Positions 35,900 through 46,100 of a stretch of DNA of 49,122 nt are shown piece by piece. Position numbers and translations under genes: made by a program. Origin of the DNA: Nitrosomonas sp. (GTDB lineage: Bacteria > Pseudomonadota > Gammaproteobacteria > Burkholderiales > Nitrosomonadaceae); assembly GCA_021774075.1 (NCBI GenBank), contig JAJFJK010000042.1, positions 1 through 49,122 of the forward strand, read 5' to 3'. The notes under the pieces are model-generated. The model was not told the origin of the DNA and did not search any database. It saw only the letters and a program-made list of their open reading frames with translations. Numbering within the stretch: position 1 is the stretch's first letter; each line of letters begins with the position of its first letter.

Positions 35900-38359
35900 T
35901 TAACTCAATGTATCCAGCTCGATCGCCAACCGATGGTATTGCCACGCATCATCAAGCAACAGGAAATAGCCGAATAGTTGGTATTTGTAGTCAGCTGGAT
36001 CAACCGATGAATGAAACGCTACATTTAATGCTGTGGAATAAATCAGTTGCCCCAAATAAAGCCCGTCAGCAATTTCGACAATTTCGTCGAGACAATAACC
36101 GATAGGCGTTGGGCCACCAATCATCGGGAAACGGTAGTGAAACTGAAATACCTTCTTGTTTTTTTCGGTTCCATTATTCATGGCCAGAATCGACGTTCGG
36201 TCATCTACACCAAGAAAAATGTATCCTTGTCGCGCAAAGGGTGACGGTCCGGCTGCTGAGGCTGCTTGAAGCGATGCATCTGGCACACGGTAATTCATAT
36301 CCACGATACGCATCAACGGGTCAGCTACGGTTATGCGTTTATCCTGAATATTGTTGCCATCCACCCAGTGCGAGGCCGCTTCATTTTCCCAGAATGCTTT
36401 GTCTTCATCCGGCATGCCCTGATCCCATGCGCCATTCCTTAAGTGATCAGCATAGTTACCTTCTGCATCCCAGTAGTGCCTCCTGTTTTTCTCAACCAAG
36501 GCATAGTGCGGTGCGCTGGCCAGATGTGATTTAAGTGCGTGCACACGCTTGGGATAACGATTAGCCAAATCATCACTTTCATCAAGAAACATACTGAGTT
36601 TGCGCCCGGAGATTCTTTCATAGGATTTGCCAGCCCATGGAAATATATACTTGCCGATATGATGCCAAATCATGTTGGGAAAATTGGGGGATATGTGTTG
36701 TTCCAACAAATCGGACAGTGCGCTGGGGAAAATGGATTCATCTTTCGGCTTGTCCGCAGGATCGGGACGGAATGTTTCACCGAATCCATTATGCAGATTG
36801 AGCGTTGCACCATGGTAATAATCAAAGCCCGTACTGTGGACTGCTTCACCATACCAGTTGCTTGTTTCTGCACTATCTATACGCGTGTTATAGCCATGCT
36901 TGCCATGCCCTTGGAATAAACCATTCTCAACTGTAGGCGCAATGCCACGACGAAACAAACGATTTAATTTTTCAAAATACTTTAATTGATCTTGCGGTTT
37001 ACTCTGGGCGGAAATCTCACCGCTAATGCGCTGTAGCATTTGCAGGATAGATTCACCCTCCGTGAGCATCTCAGCAACATTGTCGTCTTCTCCACCTTTG
37101 GGCGAATCTTCCAGCAGAAAAGTAGTGAATTTATGCTTTAGTTCTGCATGATGCTTCCATCCATCAGTCCAGTCGGTAATATCAGGCCAGCTTTGCGAGA
37201 GAATATCACGCACCTTGACAGCTTTACGACTCACCGAAGCTGGTGTTAAATCATAGCCTAATTCATGAAATCCAATTTCTCCTTGACGTGGCTTTAGCTG
37301 CGGAAATGCATCGTCGGCGTAAAATGCTTTGGCATAGGCAGGGTCCACCATCAAAAAAAACCCATTGTTCTGGTAGCCGTAAAAATTCTTGTCACTAGAG
37401 GAACTGAGCGACAAAGCGCGTTTTATCTTATCAAATAAAGAATGACGGTAGGGATAAGTATCTCCAATTGACATAACATGTTCACCTAGGCTGAAGGTGC
37501 CAAAACTATAATGGCGTGTCGCAAATACCAGTTGCCCCAAATAAATACCATCATCAATACGAACCAATTCATCAATCAAGCGTGTCATCGGATAGGATGG
37601 CCCAAGGGCTGGCCATCTGTAATTCAGTTGATATACTTGTTTGCCATTCATTTCAGGTACCACTGATGCGCCCGGATTGCAGAGAAAGTAGCCACCTGTT
37701 TTACTATAGGGAATCGCTGTTTCTTTCTGCAGGTTTTCAGCCAACAATTCGCAATCAAAATCTGTAGCCTGCGTATTCATCGGGCGTTCTTTTAACTGCC
37801 AAAGTTGTGTCAAGCCGGGCAGGCCGATTGCCTGAAGCACATCAGGATTTGGTGGTTCGCGAAAAAAGTTGCGTCCAATGCGGGTGGTTTCCTTATTAAA
37901 AGAACCCATTGCTTGAGCATCATTGTTGGTTTTTGCTGCGAACGTCTCGCGTGACACAGGCTCAAAAGTTTTACCCATCCACAAGCCGGTATCAGCGAAA
38001 GTCGCGTTCCAGGCAGTAGCCATCCACTCAATATTGGCAATGACGGATCGCTCCTTATCCATTAATTCAGCAGCTTCTTTGAGATAATCGCTGTCACGGA
38101 TAGAAACAGGAATGCCGATCATGGGTCCATTAAGGGCTTCAGGTTTGCCACACTTAAACAGCGTATCCAGTTTCTTATGAATTTCCGGCCAGTGTTTACG
38201 CTGATCATTGTCTGCAAGAATGTGCTGGTATTCTCCCAATAAAACGAAGAAACTACCGTGATAATCATTATTCAGTATATTACTTAATGATTTTTCAAGA
38301 GATTGCCTCTCGTCGCTTGAGATGGCTGGGAAGTGTTCGCTGTTCAGAAAGTCTGTCAT
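35900..38359 (-). CDS. Operon-leading protein with duplicated YLGQ module, unknown function
   Basis: This 819-aa protein is the first gene of the glycyl radical operon, preceded by a strong AAGGAGG and ending 17 bp before the enzyme gene. It contains an internal duplication. Residues about 222-345 and 712-819 share a pattern of hydrophobic GYFL, then YQLNYRWPALG versus FQFHYRFPMIG, then IDELVRIDDGIYLGQL versus LDEIVEIADGLYLGQL. Between them lies a helical 350-residue region. Near residue 125 it has GLWMGK, like the GxWxG motif of lipid-binding-type domains. No signal peptide is seen. I recognise no described family. Confidence 0.85.
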   Translation of the reverse strand: MTDFLNSEHFPAISSDERQSLEKSLSNILNNDYHGSFFVLLGEYQHILADNDQRKHWPEIHKKLDTLFKCGKPEALNGPMIGIPVSIRDSDYLKEAAELMDKERSVIANIEWMATAWNATFADTGLWMGKTFEPVSRETFAAKTNNDAQAMGSFNKETTRIGRNFFREPPNPDVLQAIGLPGLTQLWQLKERPMNTQATDFDCELLAENLQKETAIPYSKTGGYFLCNPGASVVPEMNGKQVYQLNYRWPALGPSYPMTRLIDELVRIDDGIYLGQLVFATRHYSFGTFSLGEHVMSIGDTYPYRHSLFDKIKRALSLSSSSDKNFYGYQNNGFFLMVDPAYAKAFYADDAFPQLKPRQGEIGFHELGYDLTPASVSRKAVKVRDILSQSWPDITDWTDGWKHHAELKHKFTTFLLEDSPKGGEDDNVAEMLTEGESILQMLQRISGEISAQSKPQDQLKYFEKLNRLFRRGIAPTVENGLFQGHGKHGYNTRIDSAETSNWYGEAVHSTGFDYYHGATLNLHNGFGETFRPDPADKPKDESIFPSALSDLLEQHISPNFPNMIWHHIGKYIFPWAGKSYERISGRKLSMFLDESDDLANRYPKRVHALKSHLASAPHYALVEKNRRHYWDAEGNYADHLRNGAWDQGMPDEDKAFWENEAASHWVDGNNIQDKRITVADPLMRIVDMNYRVPDASLQAASAAGPSPFARQGYIFLGVDDRTSILAMNNGTEKNKKVFQFHYRFPMIGGPTPIGYCLDEIVEIADGLYLGQLIYSTALNVAFHSSVDPADYKYQLFGYFLLLDDAWQYHRLAIELDTLS

Positions 38360-38451
38360 GGATATCCTCCTTGCTACTTTCTTGCTTAATATATCAGAGT
38401 GTTTTGCAAAGCAAAAGATCCCACTGATGAAATCACTTGCTTATATAATAA

Positions 38452-38457
38452 GTTATA
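38452..38457 (-). promoter_or_regulatory. Candidate -10 element of the glycyl radical operon
   Basis: TATAAC on the minus strand is followed about 7 bases later by the likely transcription start near 38445. The centre of the FNR-type box is then about 40 bp upstream, the usual class II activator position. This is inferred from spacing only. Confidence 0.45.
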
Positions 38458-38477
38458 TAAAGCTACTTGCGTCCACA

Positions 38478-38491
38478 TTGACTAATGTCAA
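38478..38491. promoter_or_regulatory. FNR/DNR-type binding site between divergent promoters
   Basis: TTGACTAATGTCAA is a perfect dyad with the TTGAC-N4-GTCAA layout of the CRP/FNR superfamily. It lies between the glycyl radical operon (first ATG at 38359, minus strand) and the BCAM0308 gene (ATG at 38589). Its position suits activation of the operon when oxygen is low, which glycyl radical enzymes require. Confidence 0.7.
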
Positions 38492-38563
38492 TAGTAATGC
38501 TTATGGTAAACAGTAAAGCTTAATTACATCTGTATACTATAAGTGTGACTTCCTTAAAGCGTA

Positions 38564-38575
38564 TGATTTATATCA
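38564..38575. promoter_or_regulatory. Second FNR-like half-site pair before the BCAM0308 gene
   Basis: TGATTTATATCA matches the TGAT-N4-ATCA core of FNR sites. It lies directly upstream of the Shine-Dalgarno of the gene at 38589, so if bound it would more likely repress than activate that gene. It could be chance. Confidence 0.35.
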
Positions 38576-38588
38576 GAGGAGACTGATC

Positions 38589-39095
38589 ATGGGCACAAAA
38601 AATGTATCTCCCGGCTTTCATTCGATTAACCGCCGTGACGGTATTTTTCAAGAAAAGGTACACGATACATACAAAATAAAAGCCAAACTTCCAGAGCCAA
38701 CAGTTTGTTCACAATGTGGTGCGGTATATCATGAAGGACGATGGCTATGGCGTAAGGCACCTGCTGATGCTCATCAGCATGATTGTCCTGCTTGTCTGCG
38801 TATTCACGATCATTTTCCTGCTGGGTATCTTACGCTACAGGGTGATTTTCTCTCGGATCATCATGACGAGATATCACACCTTGTACGCAATGTGGAAAAA
38901 AGAGAACAAGTTGAGCATGCATTGAAACGTATCATGGCGGTAAAAGAGCAGGATGATGGAACAATGTTGATAACAACTACTGATATTCACCTTGCTCGTG
39001 GTATCGGTGAGGCGATACATCATGCTTACCAAGGTGATCTGGAGTTTCACTATAACCCGGATGAAAATCTCTTGCGGGTCTATTGGTCACGCTAG
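38589..39095 (+). CDS. BCAM0308 family zinc-finger-like protein
   Basis: This 168-aa soluble protein has an N-terminal CxxC pair (CSQC) and a second pair (CPAC), probably a zinc ribbon. A helical central part (DEISHLVRNVEKREQVEHAL) and an alpha/beta C-terminus (TTDIHLARGIGEAIHHAY) follow. This arrangement is that of the BCAM0308 family, of unknown function. GAGGAG precedes the start. It is divergent from the glycyl radical operon and shares its control region. The TAG stop is also part of the CTAG border of a miniature element, so the native C-terminus may have been changed. Confidence 0.82.
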   Translation: MGTKNVSPGFHSINRRDGIFQEKVHDTYKIKAKLPEPTVCSQCGAVYHEGRWLWRKAPADAHQHDCPACLRIHDHFPAGYLTLQGDFLSDHHDEISHLVRNVEKREQVEHALKRIMAVKEQDDGTMLITTTDIHLARGIGEAIHHAYQGDLEFHYNPDENLLRVYWSR

Positions 39096-39258
39096 GAGGC
39101 TGTCCGAGAATAGAATAATCTACTGCGGAAAAGCCATTTTGGTCATATTTCCCGATAATTTTCGTTAAATAGAACAACTATTCGCCTCAAATGATCAAAA
39201 AATCTGTCTCAAAATGGCTTTCCCTCGCAACGATTACTATTCTCGGACAGACTCCTAG
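39092..39258. repeat. 167-bp miniature inverted-repeat element, family A, copy 2
   Basis: It has the same length and ends as 578-744 but inverted orientation. The right terminal repeat has one difference (GACTCC instead of GCCTCC). It begins at the last codons of the BCAM0308 gene and is followed 17 bp later by a family B element. Confidence 0.85.
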
Positions 39259-39275
39259 AAGCAGAAATGATACCT

Positions 39276-39414
39276 GGACGCTTCTAAAAATTCAGAGTTC
39301 GCCCAAATGCAAGGCACAGAAAAATTTTCAGCGCAGCATATGTTAGATATGACAGCAATAAATTTTTTCTGTAACACAGCAGTTGGGATGAAATCTGGAT
39401 TTTTAGAAGTGTCC
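39276..39414 (+). repeat. 139-bp miniature inverted-repeat element, family B, copy 2
   Basis: The ends GGACGCTTCTAAAAA and TTTTTAGAAGTGTCC are inverted, and ACCT is duplicated on both sides (39272-39275 and 39415-39418). The interior closely matches 24859-24999. The different target duplications of the two copies indicate independent insertions. Confidence 0.88.
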
Positions 39415-39486
39415 ACCTATCGGTGAGGGCCGTTTACGGAGTAATATAAGGGCTGAAGCTTCCTTAACCTAAATACTGCATGAAAA

Positions 39487-40104
39487 ATGAAAACTACTTA
39501 TTTTAAAACACCCTATTATTGGCGCCATCGTTTCTTAGTTGCTATACAATTCACAGTGCTGATACTTGTTTTACTGATGTATTCTTCCAGTGCTATCACT
39601 GCACCAGGCGCCAAGGCTGAAGAACCATTTGACTTGCCTCGTTTGCTGAGTATTGAAATTGAAGGGGTCTCACTTGGCACACCGCTCAAGGCCATTCCTG
39701 ACATTCTTGAGAAACAGGACTTCACCCAAACCGGTAGTACGACGTTCACCAAACGAAATCAGCCCCCCGGGCAGCGTAGATCCATCTATCGTATTGAAGT
39801 GAAAGATACGGATAGCATGCGTAACATCACATATCATCGGGGGCAAAGTGGCGGGCGGGTCAAAAGTTCTGCATTACAGGAAAAACCCATCTTAGCTGAC
39901 GAAGTTGAAATGGCTAAAGTCCTCTATGAATTGGTTTGTGTTGGCATAACGGCACAGGAACAAAGCGAGCGATCCTGCTCGCCTGTGACAGCATCCCATA
40001 TCAGTTTTAATCAGGGTGAGTTTCTGAGAATCAGGGAAGATGTTGGTGTGCAGCTCAGTGTCTCGGCTACTGCGACAATCATAGCAGTGGAGTATTCAAA
40101 ATAG
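39487..40104 (+). CDS. Exported or membrane-anchored protein of unknown function
   Basis: This 205-aa protein has an N-terminal hydrophobic segment (about residues 15-42, FLVAIQFTVLILVLLMYSSS) that acts as signal peptide or anchor. The soluble part contains SIEIEGVSLGTPLKAIPDIL and TFTKRNQPPGQRRSIYRIEV, a pattern like small periplasmic alpha/beta domains, and two cysteines (LVCVG and RSCSP). No family is recognised. It follows two miniature elements, so its promoter region may partly derive from them. Codon use looks ordinary. Confidence 0.65.
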   Translation: MKTTYFKTPYYWRHRFLVAIQFTVLILVLLMYSSSAITAPGAKAEEPFDLPRLLSIEIEGVSLGTPLKAIPDILEKQDFTQTGSTTFTKRNQPPGQRRSIYRIEVKDTDSMRNITYHRGQSGGRVKSSALQEKPILADEVEMAKVLYELVCVGITAQEQSERSCSPVTASHISFNQGEFLRIREDVGVQLSVSATATIIAVEYSK

Positions 40105-40142
40105 GGGCACTTAGTGGTACGGTTTTAGTTACCTTGGGCGCC

Positions 40143-43100
40143 CTAAATACCGCCATCAAATGTCATCACGCTGCCGATCACCGCAATCGCTTCTTCACTT
40201 TGTGCGATATCAACGGCGACCCAATCACGATTCAATGAGCCATCATTCAATTGCGCCAAATAACCATTGACCTCATCCGTTGTTGCTGATCTTTGTAGCG
40301 TATTTTGAAAGAGTGTTTGAATATACTCACTGTCACTCAATTGATCAAAGTCGGTTCGCTCATGGAACCAGTTAAAAAATACCTCCACTTCAGCATTATC
40401 TGCTAATGCCTGGCGTCCAGCCTGCCATTCTTCAACCGATGCATTGCGGTCAAGAAAGGTATGTACAATACGCGCTAAGACACCTTCATTTGCATTATGT
40501 GTCAGGATCACCGTCTCACCACTATCAAAGGCAATCGCCTCAGTATTTGTAATGCTGAGCATGGCACCATCATTTAGATTGATTATTTCCAAGTAATCAC
40601 CAACCGTTTCAAGGTGAACATCACTGCGGTTATTTTGCATACGCAGCACGTCATAACCGGCGCCACCATCTGCATTCAAGGCAAGCCCTAAAGGTAGAAA
40701 ACCTTGATCATTACCAGCACCGGCGATAATGTCGCGTGTCACATTAAGTTGAATGATATCTGGATTGGTATCTAAACCCGCAAGTAGCTCATCGTCAGTT
40801 TTATCTAGAAACTCAGCTGCCTCGGGGAGGTTACGGAATTCTTTCAGAATATAGTCCACATCAACCTGTTCCCAATCCTGTGTGGCGTTACCCTCAACAG
40901 CTGTTAAGTCTCGCGCCAACCAAGTCTTGACTAAATGATGCGCCGCAGCTTCGGTGGCGGAATGGGCAATTGCCAAACTCGGGCCACTGGCGAAACGAAC
41001 TAATTCGGCATCAGTAAGGGTATCTATCGTGCCATTACTATGCGTCATAACTATATGATTGCCTTGCGTCATTATCTGATAATCCGTTTGCTGCCCTTCC
41101 TGTAGCGCGATATCAAAACCAAAACCGCCGTTTAATTGGTCATTACCAACACCGCCACTGATGATGTCGTTAGCCGAGCCACCATAGACAATATCATTGC
41201 CCGCATCACCGGAAGTTTGGTCATTTCCACCAAGACTGCCGACAGTATCATCACCGCCACCGCCAAACAGGATGTCATCATCTGCACCTAGCACGATAAA
41301 CTGGTTCTGATTATCGCCAATCGCAATATTCTTACCTGCGCCACCCACCACACGAACCGCGCCGACAATGGCTATAAAGGCAACATTATCCAGCTGCAAA
41401 ACCGTGCCTGAGGGAAGGTTTGTGACATCAATGACTAATGCTTGCTTGTCATCACCGGCTTGTACTGAACCTGTGATGACAATTGGGACATTGGGTTTCT
41501 GATTGTCACTAACCGTTGGCACAATGGTCTGCACACTGATCGATTCATCATCGGCCAATGAATCGAGAAAAGCTTGCCCACTACCGGTCATTTCCACACG
41601 CTGATCACTACCTGCCTCGGTTTTATTCTCAATGCGCTGAATCAAATCATTAATAGCGTTAGCTTTACTCAGTGCCTGGGGCTGACCATCCACACTTAGG
41701 CCGACACCGACAGGGATGCTGACTATCAGGGTTGCATCACCTTCTGAATTAGTTGTAACAGGAATATCAGCATGATCCATGGAAATTGTTGTTGGGTCAT
41801 CTTGCCGGGTGTCTTCCACTATTGGAATGGTGGTGGTCACAGTACCGTCAGACTGAACTGTGGTGTTGGTTGTTACACCGTCAATGGTGGTTGGCGTCGG
41901 TGTCGAACTGCCGCCGCCTCCACCGCTTGGTGCAGGCGCAGCAATTGTTGCTGTTATCGCGTTTGTTGCATCGACAACATTAACAGCTGCATCTGCACCA
42001 GTCGCCCAGTCTTCAGCAGCCGCAAGGTTATATGTGGTGGCATCGGTAGAAGAGGTACCCGCTTTTTCAATAATAAGGTTGACCGATGCCTTATCAGTAG
42101 CACTCAAAGTGACAGTAAATGTCGTACCCGAAGTAATCTCAATATCAGCAGAATCTGTCAGCGTATAAGCAGCACCTCCACCGCCTTCACCAGTGAAAGT
42201 GAATAGAGAGGCATCGATATCATTGGCGGCGCCACTTTTACTCAGGAAGCCGGTGCCAGTCACCACCAATACACCAGTACTGGCATTGTAGGTCGATGAA
42301 GTAATCGCTGGTACAGCAACATTGCTGACGGTAACACCGTTACCGGTTGCATCAACCACGTTAACGGCGGTATCGGCGCCTGTCGACCAATCTTCAGCAG
42401 CGGCCAGATTATAAGTGGTGGCGTCGGTAGAAGTTGTGCCGTTTTTATTAATGATTTGGTTGAGCGCTGCTTTGTCAGTTGCACTCAAGGTCACTGTGAA
42501 TGCTGTCCCGGAAGTAATCTCTACATCGGTCGTGTCAGTCAGTGCATAAGTGGCGCCCCCTTCAGCGGTAAAAGTAAGTTTGGAAGCATCAATGTCGTTA
42601 GCGGCACCACTTTTATTCAAGAAGCCCGTGCCAGCGACAACCAAAGAACCCGTGCCAGCATTATAGGTTGATGAAGTAATTGCCGGAGCGGCCACATTGC
42701 TGGCGGTAATTGCATTTCCGGTGGCGTCAGAGGTGTCGGCGGCTGTGACGTTCGTGTCCCAGTCATCAGCGGCGGCCAGATTGTAGGTGGTCGCGCTGGT
42801 TGATGTCGTGCCATTTTTGTTGACAATTAGATTGATAGCCGCCTTGTCAGTGGCACTCAGGGTGACGGTGAATTGTGATACAGAATCACGCTCCACATCT
42901 GCCGAATCCGTCAAGGTATACGTTGCGCCGCCTTCGCCGGTGAAGGTTAATGTTGAAGCGTCAATGTCGCTACCGCCGCCATTCGCTTGAATATTGGTGC
43001 CGGTAACAACTAAGCTGCCCGTTGCTGCATTGTAGGTGGCTGAAGCAATCTTTGGATTAATTGATACCGTAACCGCATTTGTGGCATCGGCAATATTGGT

Positions 43101-46100
43101 GGCCGCATCCGTGCTAGCTAACCAATCGTCAGCTGCAGCGAGGTTATAGGTGGAACCGCCTGATGATGAGGTGCCGATTTGATCCAGCAATGCATCAACG
43201 TTGGTCTTGTCTGAACCGATAAGTGTTACGGAGAACGAGGTGGCCGAGGTGATTTCAACATCCGAGGCGCTCGTGATCGTGTAAGTAGCATTTGCAGTAC
43301 CGCCAGTCAGTGTTAACGTTGAAATATCAACGTCATTTGTTACATCGTCTTTCTTGAAAAGATTGGTGCCCGTGACAACCATTACTCCCGTATCAGAATC
43401 ATAGGTGGCTGAGGTAACAGTCGGTGTTTGGATATTGCTCACCGTAACGCCATTGCTTGTCAGATCAGCGATGTTTGTTGTCGCCGGTGCGCCGGGTAGC
43501 CAATTGTCGGCAACGGCAAGATTGTATGTGGTTGCATCGCCAGATGCTAGCCCGGCTTTATTGAGTAAACCTTGGATATTGAGTTGATCTGTGCTGCTCA
43601 AGGTTACAGTTGCACTGGCGGCTGATGTTAACTCTACTTCGCTGGTGTCAGTTAATGTGTAAGTTGCTCCTGCTTCACCTGTAAAGGTTAACAACGATGC
43701 ATCCAGGTCGTTAGCTGCGCCGGATTTATTGACGAAATTGGTGCCGCTAATCACTACAACGCCGGTGCTGGCATCATAGGTTGCTGATGTTACAGCCGGT
43801 GCTGCAACGTTACTAACAGTGATACCATTTATGGCATCGGAAATATCTGGCGTAGCAGAAGTTCCCGTCATCCAATTATCAGCAGCAGCCAGGTTGAAGG
43901 TGGTTGCATCATCAGATAACGAACCGTCTTTATTCAGCAGTGCTTCGACGTTATAAATATCGGCGCCGGACAAGGTAATGGTGAATTGCGTGGCAGAATC
44001 AATTTCCACATCAACAGCACTTGTCAGAGTATAACTTGCGTTACCTTCACCTTTAATGGTCAATAATGAAATATCAACGTCATTTGCAGCGCCTGCTTGT
44101 GCTACAAAATTGATGCCGGTTACTACCAGTTGATTCGTGTTGTAATCATAGGTTGCGCTGGTGATTGCAGGACTTGCAGCAACGGTTACTGTAGAGCTGA
44201 CAGCCAACGCAGCCACATTATCATTGGACCCAGTATTGGAGCCGCTGTCGGTCGCACTGGTGATGGTCACGACCCGATTACTGGTGTTTGGGGCACCGCT
44301 ATTATTTTGATAGCTGATGCTATTGACTAAGGTTTGTGTCGCAGCAGTAGACACCGTGCCTCCTGAGAGCGTAACGGTGGCAGTACTGCCGGTAACGGAT
44401 ACACTGTAACTCAGGCTATTGGTCGCGGTGGTGCCTGAGGTACCATTGGTCAAGACAATCGCCGTGCCATCCGCATTTAAAATCTCGCTAGACCCATCCG
44501 CCAGGTTGGTTACGGTCAGTGTGAAGCCGGTCAGCGTTTGCCCGCTTTCCACCGTGGATACCGCACTGCCGCTAAACAAGCTGGCCGCCGCTCCCCCTTC
44601 AGTAAACGTCGGATTGGAACCGGTTGCGGTTAAGGTGGGCTCATCGTTGAGGGCGGTCATAGTGACGGTGGAAGCCACTGCCAGGGCTGCCACATTGTCA
44701 TTGGAACCAGTGTTGGAACCGCTGTCGATCAGGCTGGTCAGTGTGACAACGCGGTTGCTGGTCCCCGGATCTGCGCTGTTGTTTTGGTAGCTGATGGCAT
44801 TGACCAGCGTCTGCATCGCTGCGGTTGATACTGTGCCGCCGGAAAAGGTCGCTGTCGCTGTGCTGCCGGTAACGGATACACTGTAGCTCAGGCTATTGGT
44901 CGCGGTGGTACCCGCGTTTGCGTTGGTTAGCGCGATTGCCGTGCCATCCGCATTTAAAATCTCGCTAGACCCATCCGCCAGGTTGGTTACGGTCAGTGTG
45001 AAGCCGGTAAGCGTTTGCCCGCTTTCCACCGTGGATACCGCACTGCCGCTAAACAGGCTGGCCGCTGCGCCGCCTTCGGTAAACGTCGGATTTGAAGCGG
45101 TTGTGGTTAAAGTAGGCTCGTTATTGACAGCAGTGACAGTAACCGTACGCGTATCATTAGCACTGGCTGCATTTGTATCCGTTGCAGTGAATGTGATGGT
45201 TCGGTTTGATGTGCCCGGGTCATTCGAAGTGTTATCGTAATGAATGGCCCGAACAACTTGCTGCACTAGCGCATTGGTCGCATTGGCGTTAAAAGTGACG
45301 GTGAGTGCTGTGCCATTGGTGACCGTGCCTTCAGATGCGCTTAGTGTGCCAATGACTGTTGCACCATTAAGGATATTGGTGCCGCTGGTATTAATGGTGC
45401 CAACAGCATTATCAACAATGCTCAGACGATCGGCTGCTTCATTATTGCCTGTGATTTGTGCGACCAACGTGCCGCCGTTCCAGTCGGCGTCCCCATCTGC
45501 ATCGGTTAATGTTGCAGCGGCATCTGCCTGGGTGGCTGCGGCATTTTCTGTGTAGGCGAGACTGGCGTTGTCGATTGATATTGCAGGCGTGGTGTTGGCT
45601 GGTACAGCATCAGCGAGAATTAAATCATCAATCAATAATTGGCCAACATCATTGCCAAAATTATTCGTACCGGTCAAACGAATTTCATCGGCGTTCTCAA
45701 AGATAGCATTGGTAAACGTTATTGTTTCGGGTGTTATTGAAACACCATCATTTGGAAAATTAGCGCCCGCAGGATTAATTGTTTGATTGCCAAGCAAGCT
45801 GCCATCTTTATACGCATAACCTGTTATATCCGTATAAATCGTCGCACCAATACTGCCTAACTTAACGGATTGGAAATCAACCTCACGCCCATCGGTATAA
45901 ATAACCAGATATGTTCCATCTGTACCACTATAGTAAAAGTCGTTATCAGCATCATTGACTGCCCCTGTTGCAGCCAAAGTCAGTGACCCATTTGCTGTGC
46001 CTGTTGAAGCGACATTGTTTACTAGTTTTAAACTTATCGTCCCAAAATTAGTTGTGGGATGAGTTGCCGTAACAGAAGCGGCTACTGTGTCGGTTGTGAA

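Noticed and set aside
41935..44190. CRISPR-like periodic repeats
   Set aside because: The periodicity is about 360 bp and in frame; these are protein repeats of the giant gene, and the many plus-strand frames are shadows.
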